In this document: piece after piece, positions 1 through 9,589 of the stretch
How positions within the stretch are numbered: position 1 is the stretch's first letter
Layout: each line of letters starts with the position of its first letter
Assembly (NCBI GenBank): GCA_029204225.1
Contig: CM055107.1
Span: 14,504,900 to 14,568,899 of the forward strand
Length of the DNA: 64,000 nt
Reading direction: 5' to 3'
DNA from: Diphasiastrum complanatum
Taxonomy: Eukaryota; Streptophyta; Lycopodiopsida; Lycopodiales; Lycopodiaceae
Made by a program: the position numbers and the translations under genes
Notes under the pieces: model-generated
Database searches by the model: none
Told to the model about the DNA's origin: nothing
Seen by the model: only the letters and a program-made list of their open reading frames with translations

Positions 1-1061
1 TACATGCCTACTTTTGTGATCGAGGGTTTACTGATAGTCCTAGCGAATCTACTCCTTATGTCAAGCATACTTCAAATTATATCATCATTATTTTGATTTA
101 TGTTGATGATATTATTATTACGGGAAGTAATGAGCAGCAAATTGATGCCGTAATACTTGATCTTGGTATGGTTTTTGAAACCTCAGATTTAGGCCTATTG
201 CATTTTTATCTTGGTCTTGAATTTGTACAAAAAGAGGCTGGAATTTTCATCTCTCAAGAACGCTACATTGGGTAGATTTTGAAGCGGTTCAAGATGGAGG
301 CTTGCAAGCCAGTTGCTACACCTATGGAGACAGGTCTAAAATTAAGTAGTCAAGGTGATGGCGAATCATTTGATACTACTTTATATTGTCAAGCTATTGG
401 TTGTCTCATTTACCTATGTAATTCAAGATCGGACATTTCTTATCGTGTCTCACTCATGAGTCAATTCATGCATGCACCGATGACATCACATTGGAAAGCG
501 TTGAAGAGGATCTTTCGACATCTTCAAGGAATAAGAAGTCATGGACTGGTTTTTCCTGCTTGTGATGATGCATGTTTGGTTGGTTTTAGTGACTCGGATT
601 GGGGTGGAGATCAAGACACTAGACGCCCTACAAGTGGACATTGCTTTTTCTACGGAAATTCTGCAATTTTGTGGTCGAGTAAAAAGCAGCCCACTGTTGC
701 TACTTCTTCTAGTGAGGCAGAATATAGAGCGATATTTTCAACCACAACAGAGTGTTTATGACTGAGAAGACTACTTGTTGACATGAAGTTTGGCGAGCCC
801 TCAGCCACTCTTATCTTGATCGATTGTCAAAGTGCTATTGCCATTGCACAAAATCCTGTTTTTCATGCGAGGACGAAGCACATCGAGATCCATTATCACT
901 TTGTTCGGGAGAGACTTCATGATGGCGACATTTTACTTGAATATTGTCCTACGGAGGATAATATTGTGGACTTCTTCACTAAGGCATTGCCTAGAGTCAG
1001 ATTTGAAGCTTTATGCAAAGCTTTAAATTTGATACCACATGTTGGTTTTGGTACACAGTGA
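1..1061 (+). pseudogene. Copia reverse transcriptase C-terminus plus RNase H, decayed
   Basis: This is the 3' half of a Ty1/copia pol gene, entering the window inside reverse transcriptase. The catalytic YVDD motif is at about 99-110, followed by the copia connection region (SDLGLLHFYLGLEF) and the usual VATPME segment. RNase H follows with SDSDWGGD near 586, the SSSEAEYRA motif near 708-731, the DCQSAI segment and ARTKHIEIHYHFVRE near 870-910. The frame is constant but broken by two in-frame stops, TAG at 273-275 and TGA at 759-761, so no full-length product is possible. The reading ends with a stop just before a polypurine tract at about 1087-1094 and an LTR. The relic belongs to the same broad lineage as the element at 16742-19887, judging from LTR similarity. 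Confidence 0.9.
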
Positions 1062-1094
1062 AGATTTCAATTTTTGCATTGTCATTTAAGGAGG

Positions 1095-1639
<545 letters not shown>

Positions 1640-1785
1640 CATACACTCAAGCCTCCATATGTGTTTGCAAAAAATGTTGTATGATCTCTTAGTATGTGCT
1701 GCATATGTCAAAATCATAATGTTAGTCTTATGTTTGGATCTAAATATATATGAAAAATTGAAAGCATCTTGAAAATTTTATACTA

Positions 1786-3580
1786 ACCATGTAGTGAGTG
1801 ATGTGATCTTCTCCCCATGCTTTTGATACTGCATTAACAAACTCGACACAAGTCCTTTGGACAACTTTCTTATCAATATCAGAGTATTTTTCTTTTCTTA
1901 AAATAGCAATCATACTATCAAGCTTCTTCCATACATCAACTTTTAGTACTCTGGTTTTGCCGTCTTTCTTGAAGTCCTGAGTGGCAGCAATAATATTTGT
2001 CCAGACTGAGTGTTAAATATTAGAAGCCTTACCAGTATGATTTGATGGGAAACGACGTGCTTTTGCTCCTCCTATGCTTGGCTTAGTTGGCATGTTCCCA
2101 TTCTTTCCTGAAAGCTTTTCATCTTTTTGAAGTTTGACATGTCCCTTATGGAGTCCTTCTTTTGATAAAACATCTTCTAATCGAGAGATAACTTCCTTTG
2201 CTAATGATGTTGGCTTAATATTTCAAGCAAAAACTATATGAAGATAAATGATCTTTTCTATTAATCTAACTTCTGCATAAAGAGTGCAAACATGCACATT
2301 TTTCAAGGGGATAGGCAACACAGGCTTCCAATTTGGATTTGCATATTCTCTAGTAATTCTTGTACTCCTAGTTACATCTTTTGCCATTTTGGTGCAGTAC
2401 AAACAAGGGTGTTTTGATGTAGCACCGTGAGAGACATTATACATACATTTTAATGTTTTCAAATCACCTGCTAAGTGCCATTCAACATTGAAGTCTCCAA
2501 CTCTTGGAACATTGAGAAGTCCTCCATTCATATGGTCCTTGATGATCCTAGGATAAGATATCCTTGAGAATATCCATGATAATATATCATGATCCTCCTT
2601 CAGCACCTGTCCAAAGAATTAATGAGACTTAGTTTACAATGAATTAATACTATTCAATGAATGTAATGTAATAATGAGGCTAGTTACCTGAAATGCCAAG
2701 TAATTTAGATCAACAAATAAGCTGTTTGATGAATTATAGAATATCGATCTTCCATCAGTTTCATACACCTCCTCAATATGAAATGGAGTTTTTGTGATCT
2801 TATGCATACCTATGTTTAATGTATCCCTCTCTTTCTTCAAGTGATATGTCCTAGGGATTGGGACTAATTCAAACTTGCTTAAAAGCTTCTCTAATTAGTT
2901 TAAATATTGTTGCACATGCTTCCCTGCTAATACCTGCAAAATCACAAGCACCCTGAACTATAGTCTTATCTAATTTTTTTTGAATGTCCACCATCAAAGA
3001 CTCTGCTATTTTACACTTTACATTTGAACTCCTATTGTTCATCATGATACGCTCAGTGGATTTGCAAGTCAATATTGTGCCCAATGACATTCCTAGTGAA
3101 GCATTGTCTTTAATATTTTGAGGAGCTACTAATGCAGATCTGCAAAAAAAATAGGTAGTTAACAGAATATCACCATAACTGAAATTAAATCCAAATGTCA
3201 TTGAAAAACTTACAATAATCAGAATATGGCTACTTGAATGCACGGATCCTTCTATTTCGATAACCTCCTTTTGAAAGCGTTTGAATATCCTTGCAACTTT
3301 GTCGCTTTCGCTTCTTATTTTCAGCCTTCTTCTTTGCCAGATCTACATCCTTCAATAATTGTAAGTTTTCAATATGAATAGACTGTAAGACTGATTGTAT
3401 TTGCTCTAGTTCTAATTTGATATTGATTGTTATCTTCTGTAATGATTCATTATTTTTTTTAAGTTGTTCATTTTCTTCTAACGTCTTTTGGAGATGACAA
3501 TCTCTATTCTGACAATAAGAGGATATTCGAATTAACTCACCTTCTAAAAAGTGAACTTTATTTATATAAAGTTGTTCCAT
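1786..3580 (-). pseudogene. Copy A of a spliced transposase-like gene family
   Basis: Read on minus from an ATG at 3580. The first exon (3580 to about 3219) encodes a lysine/glutamate-rich coiled coil followed by a basic stretch (KKAENKKRKRQ). An intron of about 80 bp follows, then an exon with DNASLGMSLGTIL and VQGACDFAGISREA, a frameshift near 2868, and IGMHKITKTPFHIEEVYETDG near 2800. A GT-AG intron of 81 bp lies at 2607-2687. Exon 2223-2606 holds VEWHLAGDLKTLKCMY and the CLYC knuckle (HPCLYC). Weak homology continues to about 1786 (VWKKLDSMIAIL, AWGEDHITHYM). The segment between DLN and LAFQ, present in copy B, is deleted here. The layout of a conserved Asp followed by GDLK and a C-x2-C knuckle recalls an RNase-H-fold (DDE) transposase, but I cannot name the family. 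Neighbouring copy C lies head-to-head. Confidence 0.6.
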
Positions 3581-4330
3581 GGTTCTGCAATCTTTTACAA
3601 TATCCTAGTCCACTATGCCCATTGCATATCCATGTAACTAAATGAGTTGTTGAAGAGAATGTGGGATGTGTCAAAGTGCTTGGATCTTGTGGATATAATG
3701 TTCCATCTATCCACAATCCAAGTTTTTTTTTTTTTCCTTCTGCCCTGTAACGAGACCGATCCTCAACAGATATTTGAATTCCTTTGTCTCATCTTCTCTG
3801 CAAAGGTGCCAAATCAATAGGGATATCCACATGTAGATGATACGATGTCATCATAAAAAAAACAATAGAGTAATCAGTTGCATCAAAGTACTATGACCAG
3901 ATTCTATGAAGCAAAACAAAATACTCATCTTTGATTATATTATATACTATGTACGATCATATTTCCATTCCAAGGTGATGATGGCGTTCATAATTGGAGA
4001 TGGCACCCATATTTCCATTCTCGTGGAAGGAATGCATATGTAAACATTTTGCAATTTTTCATGATTCGAATTTGGGGATGGCGGTCATATTCTAGATCCA
4101 GTGAAAGTATTGCCCTTTTCGTAACCAATGGAGGGAATATTTTTGAATTTAGTCAACTTATACTGCGAACTGTTTGCAGTTCTTAACTGTGACTATAGAC
4201 ACTATGGTTAGATCATTGGGAGTTGGGGAGGCCTCGGGAGTGGTGGGGGCAAGCAAATAAACAATATTGTTTTTTTTTTTTTGATATTTTTCTATATCCT
4301 ACATGGCGTCCCTTAAAAAGTCTTTCTGAT
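3581..4330. other. Spacer between two divergent transposase-like copies
   Basis: About 750 bases with no gene I can support. The stretch separates the 5' end of copy A (minus) from the first recognisable part of copy C (plus). It carries homopolymer T runs near 3722 and 4269. It could contain the shared upstream region or decayed 5' exons of copy C, but nothing can be aligned by eye. Confidence 0.5.
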
Positions 4331-4681
4331 ATTGAGAACTCCTCTAATGGTTTGGCAAAAGTTATTCTAAAGAATTTAGTGTGCAATCCGAAAATCACAT
4401 ATGGTGGATAGCTACATTTGAACTTCATAAGGAATCTCACAAAGTCTTGAAGTGACTATCTGAAAAATATAGTATATCTAAGGTAATTCATGCATAAAAT
4501 GAAGGCAAATTGCTCAATGTAGAAGGAGAAAACTTTACTGTAGAATGACACCTAGTTGCTGATTTGAAGACCTTGAAATGCATGTACGGTTGTGGTCTCG
4601 GTGCAAATACTAAGCATTTTGCATATACTGTATGTTTGAATCTGGGCGAAGCAAAAGTATTTTGAATTGCAACCAACGTCT
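4331..4681 (+). pseudogene. Copy C of the transposase-like family, 5' part
   Basis: Plus-strand reading gives FSVQSENHIWWIATF at about 4377-4421, then ELHKESHKVLK, LLNVEGENFTVE-stop-HLVADLKTLKCMY and GANTKH. These align in order with copy B (FSVQSENDIWWLAAF) and copy A (LLNVPRVGDFNVEWHLAGDLKTLK). The conserved Trp before HL is a TGA stop and further stops are present, so it is dead. The 81-bp intron that copies A and B carry after LAF/LAAF is absent here, since ATF runs directly into ELHKE. The copy is interrupted at 4681 by an LTR element and resumes at 8092. Confidence 0.6.
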
Positions 4682-5331
4682 TGTGAAAGATTTCAGATCA
4701 TTATGATCCAATCTACTTGAATGATCTTTGGTTAGAAAGAGAAATACACTACCAATCTCACCAATGTAGAAAAATCAGCATCTACACACAAAATGAGATG
4801 CAAACACTAATAGAACCTGATCAAACTTGAGTGAAATGAAAAAGTACTGTTGTTGTCCGTACAAAACCAACAAGCTACTGTATTTCACATGAGTGGATCC
4901 AAAAATAACAAATATAGATCATTCTACACATAGAATTGCAAGCAATCACCAAGATAGTGCACCAATGGATAGTAGAACCCAAGAGAACCATGTATAAGCA
5001 TGAAATGAGATAGAGAAGAGAGAAGATATCTCTCTACATGAGTTACATCCTTTTATAACAGGTTCAAACCCTATTTGGCCACTTGGATTTCCCACCAAAA
5101 TGCTAACCCTACTAATTTTGGGTCTAGATCCAATGTACCCAACTATTCAAATTTGAATCTACTTCAACTCGCATTCTAACTTTCCCACACTTTCAAAAAA
5201 TGTTTCTTCAAATGAAATTTAGACTAATGAGCTTTGAAAAGTCAATCTCTAAGTCTAAAACAAGTTTTGGCCTCAATATGCCAAATATGGAAATATAGCA
5301 AAATGTGATGAAACAAGTTGAATCTTTCACA
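4682..5331 (-). repeat. 3' LTR (left) of the 4.7-8.1 kb copia element
   Basis: Starts TGTGAAAGAT and ends TTTCACA. It matches the right LTR with scattered substitutions plus a segment of about 40 bases near 5275-5310 that the right copy lacks. It contains an internal direct match for the full LTR core, including the CACCAATGGATAG stretch. The small divergence suggests a fairly recent insertion. Confidence 0.92.
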
Positions 5332-5433
5332 CTACCTTTTAGCATAGCCAAGTGAAGTCCTATGCTTCATGAACAAGTATTTTCCCAATGCTTTGGTGAA
5401 GATATCAGCTACACATTCCCTTGAAGACACATG

Positions 5434-5790
5434 TTAAAGCTCCACCTCCTTTGCAATGACTTGCTCCCTCACAAAGTGATATTGTATCTCAATATGCTTG
5501 CTCCTAGCATTAAAGATAGGATTGGATGCCATTCTTTGGGCTGATTGATTGTCACAAAAGATGATTGGGCTCTCTGAAAAATCCAGCAAGTGAAGATCCT
5601 TGATCATCTTCTTGATCCATGCCATCTTCTTTGTACAATGTGTAAGAGCTTTGTACTCGGCCTCACTAGATGACAATGAGATAGTGGCTTGTTTCTTTGA
5701 CATCCATGATATAGCTCCATCACCTATGAGAATACAATAATTACTAATGGATTTAGATCCAACAAAATCTACTAAAATCATCAATGAATG
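5434..5790 (-). pseudogene. Copia RNase H remnant
   Basis: Minus-strand reading contains GDGAISWMSKKQATISLSSS, the EAEYKAL motif, FCDNQSAQRMASNP and ARSKHIEIQYHFVREQV, which is the classic C-terminal half of copia RNase H. Its upstream end joins integrase sequence abruptly near 5755-5790, so reverse transcriptase has been deleted. The downstream end lies near the left LTR. Confidence 0.88.
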
Positions 5791-6055
5791 TTACAGACGT
5801 CTTAGCTCCACTATTGCTAATTGTAGTAAATCCACGAATATTCGAATGTACAAGTTGAAAAGGCTTTGTAGATCTAAAAATAGGTCTAGTATAAGGTAGT
5901 CTATGTGACTTAGACAAAGCACAAGACTCACTTAAGGAACTTGGAAGACCAATCACAACCTTCTTCCTTGCCATTACCTCTAATGACTTGAAGTTGATGT
6001 GTCTCATCCTTTTGGCCAAACCTCTTGAATAGAAATTTGCTCCCTTGCAACACAT
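5753..6055 (-). pseudogene. Copia GAG-pre-integrase / integrase N-terminal fragment
   Basis: Minus-strand reading gives RMRHINFKSLEVMARK, then PFQLVHSNIRGF and TSVTFIDDFSRFCWI. These are the zinc-binding pre-integrase segment (degenerate, HINF spacing kept) and the first strand of the integrase core with the usual D altered to S in LVHSNIRG. The core is cut off after FSRFCW and fused to RNase H. Confidence 0.82.
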
Positions 6056-6083
6056 CCAACTTGGTTAGCAATAACACAAGCAT

Positions 6084-6899
6084 CTAGTTTGAACAAGTTC
6101 CCTTGCCTTTTACCTTTTGATCTCTCTTCTTCTTGTGACACTCACTTGCAAAGTGTCCTTTGATGCCACAATAGAAGCACTTGAGCTTTGATCTATCCTC
6201 CTTTTTGCCACTTGAAGAAGCATCCACTTGATCTTGTCCTTTAGACCACTCACTTTTGGTTTTGCCCTTGAGTTTGCCCTTTGTGAGCATAGCATCCTCT
6301 TGAAGTGTCGATGTAGATCCACCTCTTGCTTGAAGCCTATATTCCTCATTGATCAAGATCTCTTGAAGAACCATCTAACTTGGCAAAGTCTTTTGAATAG
6401 CAATACTTTGAACAATGTTAGCATGAGCATCCAACAAGCCATTAGGAATTACTTGAATAAGCTCTCCTTCCTTAATGTTTTCATCAACGCAAGCCAACTC
6501 TTCATTCAATGCTTCATTATCAAAACAAAAGTACTTGGACTTTCTTCATTCTTTTGCAAACAAGAAAAGATTTGCTTCTTAGAGTCAACACTCTAGAAGT
6601 AGACTTGGATTCATAAAGCTTCTTCAATGAATTCCAAGCTTCCAAAGATGATGTGCACTTACCAACTTCTTGAGAAGTTCATTTGTAACATTCATCTCTA
6701 TCATGTGTAGAGCCTTCTTGGCCCTCTTGTCATACCTCATTTGATCTTGTTGTGTTGTTGGTATCTCCTCCAAACCTACAACAATATCCAAAACATCATT
6801 CATTTCAAGAAGTGACTCCATCCTCACTTTCCATAGTGAATAGTTACTTGAGGTAAGCCTATTATTGGCTTCCAACATGGCTCCAATTGAGGTTGCCAT
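6084..6899 (-). pseudogene. Copia gag polyprotein, decayed
   Basis: The minus-strand start at 6899 gives MATSIGAMLEANNRLTSSNY and then SLWKVRMESLLEMNDVLDIV, a typical copia gag N-terminus. The middle is broken by frameshifts. The C-terminal part (6374-6084) is lysine-rich and carries a zinc knuckle CFYCGIKGHFASEC (C-x2-C-x4-H-x4-C). It is related to the gag at 46125-47299, which has the same LNSSNYSIWKVRMES-type motif. Confidence 0.88.
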
Positions 6900-7465
6900 G
6901 TAGCAATGGCCTAATCTTCTCTTTCAACCTGTTTCAATGCACAAAGCACTCCTTTGAACAACAACAAATGCTTTCAAAAGAAATCACCAAGATTTGAAAC
7001 TATCTCACAAATTCTCTTCTAGCACTTATACCAAGCAAATCAGCACATAGAATCATGGAATCTTGATCAACCTATGATCTATCCTCAATCTAATGACTTT
7101 TTCCACTTCCTAAGATTGAAATCTCACTATCTAGAGATCTAATCAAAATTAGGGTTTTGACAAAATCACAAAAAATTGACTATTCCAAATCTACATGCAA
7201 ATGTTGAAAATTTGATATGCAATCTATAAGCCACCACTTAGGCTAATCCAATGATCCAAAAATCGGCCAAATCCAGTATGTGAATTCAAAAATCAGAATT
7301 GATCAAGTATATTGACCTATATAGTATTTTGATCTACAAAAGATCCAATCTACAAGAGCTAAAACCTCGATTTTGGTGTAGAATCCTCTCTAGCATGCTC
7401 TAGACTTGATATCTTCACCAATTCATTGATAGATCTGATTTTCTCCTTCATAACCTGAAACACAA

Positions 7466-7477
7466 GCTCTGATACCA
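7466..7477 (-). promoter_or_regulatory. tRNA-iMet-type primer-binding site
   Basis: The minus strand reads TGGTATCAGAGC immediately inside the right (5') LTR, the standard copia primer-binding site complementary to the 3' end of initiator tRNA-Met. It fixes the orientation of the element as minus. Confidence 0.9.
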
Positions 7478-8091
7478 TGTGATAGATTTCAGATCATTAT
7501 GATCCAATCTTCTTGAATGATCTTTGGTTAGAAAGAGAAATACACTACCAATCTCACCAATGTAGAAAAATCAGCATCTACACACAAAATGAGATGCAAA
7601 CACGAATAGAACTTGATCACTTGTGAAATGAAAAAGTACTATTGTTGTCCGTACAAAACTAGAAAGCTACTGTATGTCACACGTGTGGATCCAAAAATAA
7701 CAAATATAGATCATTCTACACATAGAATTGCAAGCAATCACCAAGATAGTGCACCAATGGATAGCAGAACCCAAGAGAACCATGTATAAGCATGAAATGA
7801 GATAGAGAAGAGAGAAGATAGCTCTCTCCACAAGTTACATCCTTTTATAACAGGTCCAAACCCTATTTGGCCACTTGGCTTTCCCACCAAAATGCTAACC
7901 CTACTAATTTTGGGTCTAGATTCAATGTACCCAACTATTCAAATTTGAATCAACTCAAACTCACATTCTAACTTTCCCACACTTTCAAAAAGTGTTTATT
8001 CAAATGAAATTTAGACTAATGAACTTTGAAAAGTCAATCTCTAAGTCTAACAAGTTTTGGCCTCAGAACTTTGAAAGTTGAATCTTTCACA
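7478..8091 (-). repeat. 5' LTR (right) of the 4.7-8.1 kb copia element
   Basis: Starts TGTGATAGAT after the primer-binding site and ends TTTCACA next to the TSD CGTCT. Slightly shorter than the left LTR because of one internal deletion near its right end. Confidence 0.92.
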
Positions 8092-8650
8092 CGTCTTGCA
8101 CCGAATAGCACAATCTAGGCAAAGCTTGGAGTCCTGTTTTAAACATTCATCTTGAAAGAGTCCATGTTTGCACAACCTCTTGAATTACGAATATTGGACA
8201 AATTATGATATGTGCACTATTGTTATGCATGGAACATGCAGCCCAATAGTGCAAATATAATAATTTGCACAACAAATATTGGCTCAGATCCTTCCATGGT
8301 ACACATGCTAAGGTGTGGCAAGCATTTGATGCCTTGTCACAAACTATCAACAAGAAAAGTGTGAGAGATGAAGATTTGGATAGATACGCGAGAGAAGTCA
8401 AAGCATTCATTCAATTGATGATCGATGCATGGGGAGAAAACACATAACTCACTATATGGTATGTGTGTATGGCATTTTTATATTTTGTATTTATGTCTTT
8501 ATATATATTTAATCTAATAAAAACTTATGTGAACATCATCTATGCTCACGGACCTTGGTTTATGAAATCCTATGGATCATTAGCTATCTAGAATACACAA
8601 GGGATGGAGAAGAGTCATTATAGGTCAAAGGATGCATATTTCAAAAATTC
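8092..8650 (+). pseudogene. Copy C of the transposase-like family, 3' part
   Basis: Resumes after the LTR element. WSPVLNIHLERVHVCT (about 8131-8178) aligns with copy A NWKPVLPIPLKNVHVCT. VWQAFDALSQTI and FIQLMIDAWGENT (8310-8444) align with copy A VWKKLDSMIAIL and FVNAVSKAWGEDHI. A one-base deletion near 8440 and a possible splice donor TATG/GTATGT at 8456-8458 follow. Then AHGPWFMKSYGSLAI, a stop, and NTQGMEKSHYRSKDAYF (about 8545-8640). The glutamate in QGMEK sits where the last acidic residue of a D-D-E triad would be expected. Several stops show it is dead. Confidence 0.55.
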
Positions 8651-9187
8651 ATGACATGGTGAAGAAAATGGGCTTAGTAACGCATTGGTTGAGATATTCC
8701 AGGAGTTTTTGGCAAAGGACACTTAAAAAACACACGAACTGAAGGGTTGAGTTCAATGATCTCAAATTCAAATTCAGCTAGGAAAACCACATGGCAATTT
8801 TCTAATGCCAACGCAAGGCATAAGGACTGGAGGATGTCTAGAGTCCGAGTTGGAAGGTGATGGATGTCGAGGCCAACAACAACCAATGTTTTGGACAACA
8901 ACGCTAGAGAAGCGACACAAACTAATGAGAAGGAATAGAAACAATTTTAAAATAATAGATTGTTTTTGGAATATTCCTTTGTAACAAATATCGTTGAATA
9001 ATTGGACTATGTTTATAAATAGAAATTGTTTTATTTTGTTTTATAATACTATCTATTTTTGAAAACAAATCCCCCTATATAAGAGTGTGGGTTCTCAATT
9101 TGTTCTCACTACTTCTCTTGCTCTGTTGAAATTTCGACCAGTTTATCTTGTCTTGTGCCTTTAAACTAGTGTTTTGCTGGTAAATTA
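8651..9187. other. Spacer with TATA-like motif
   Basis: No protein signal is supported. A TATA-like CCCTATATAAG is at about 9073-9083, about 110 bases upstream of a plus-strand reading frame, and is followed by a pyrimidine-rich stretch as in LTR or plant promoters. It could be a promoter for the next frame or the relic of an LTR. Confidence 0.4.
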
Positions 9188-9538
9188 GTGTTCATCGTTG
9201 CATTGACAATGTCATTCTCTAAAATAGAGTTGGCCAATCTACTGGCACACACACAGTTTTCAAATCAGATTGATCATATTTATTGTATGTTCACTACTAG
9301 AATAGATATGCTTGCCACTCTACAGGCTAATATGGATGCATTCACGTATGTGAGTGAGTATATAGATGATACTTTGAAGCCTTATGTCGTACAAATTCCT
9401 GGCTCAACTATAATGTGGATTCTGTATAACTTGCTTAACTATGTATGGAAAGGAGATAGACTCTTTATCACTCGTCTCAATAGATTTATCAACCACTTGG
9501 GTAACGATCATTTCTTGGAGCTGATCTCAAAAGTGTAG
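9188..9538 (+). CDS. Hypothetical 116-residue protein
   Basis: An open frame follows a TATA-like box by about 110 bases. The peptide starts MFIVALTMSFSKIELANLL and has no motif I recognise; a second Met (MSFSKIELANLL) is a better start. It is hydrophobic/polar mixed with no clear transmembrane run and no repeats. It could be a short orphan gene or the N-terminus of a decayed gag-like protein. The adjacent minus-strand frame points the other way. I see no homology evidence that it is expressed. Confidence 0.25.
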   Translation: MFIVALTMSFSKIELANLLAHTQFSNQIDHIYCMFTTRIDMLATLQANMDAFTYVSEYIDDTLKPYVVQIPGSTIMWILYNLLNYVWKGDRLFITRLNRFINHLGNDHFLELISKV

Positions 9539-9589
9539 GTAGGAAGTTTCTATTCAGTGAAATTATTGTTATCTTTTTGCTTAATGAGT

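Larger units (their letters stand above)
4682..8091 (-). mobile_element. Internally deleted Ty1/copia element with perfect 5-bp TSD
   Basis: Two LTRs (4682-5331 and 7478-8091) flank a 2.1-kb interior read on minus. The target-site duplication CGTCT is perfect (4677-4681 and 8092-8096). The LTRs begin TG and end CA. The interior keeps gag, a piece of integrase and the end of RNase H, but protease, most of integrase and all of reverse transcriptase are gone. It is therefore a non-autonomous derivative that must have used enzymes in trans, unless the deletion followed insertion. It interrupts transposase-like copy C. Confidence 0.92.

Noticed and set aside
1786-3580. Copy A as a standard hAT, MULE or CACTA transposase
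   Set aside because: None of the motifs I know for these families is visible; the GDLK/C-x2-C/QGMEK order is different.
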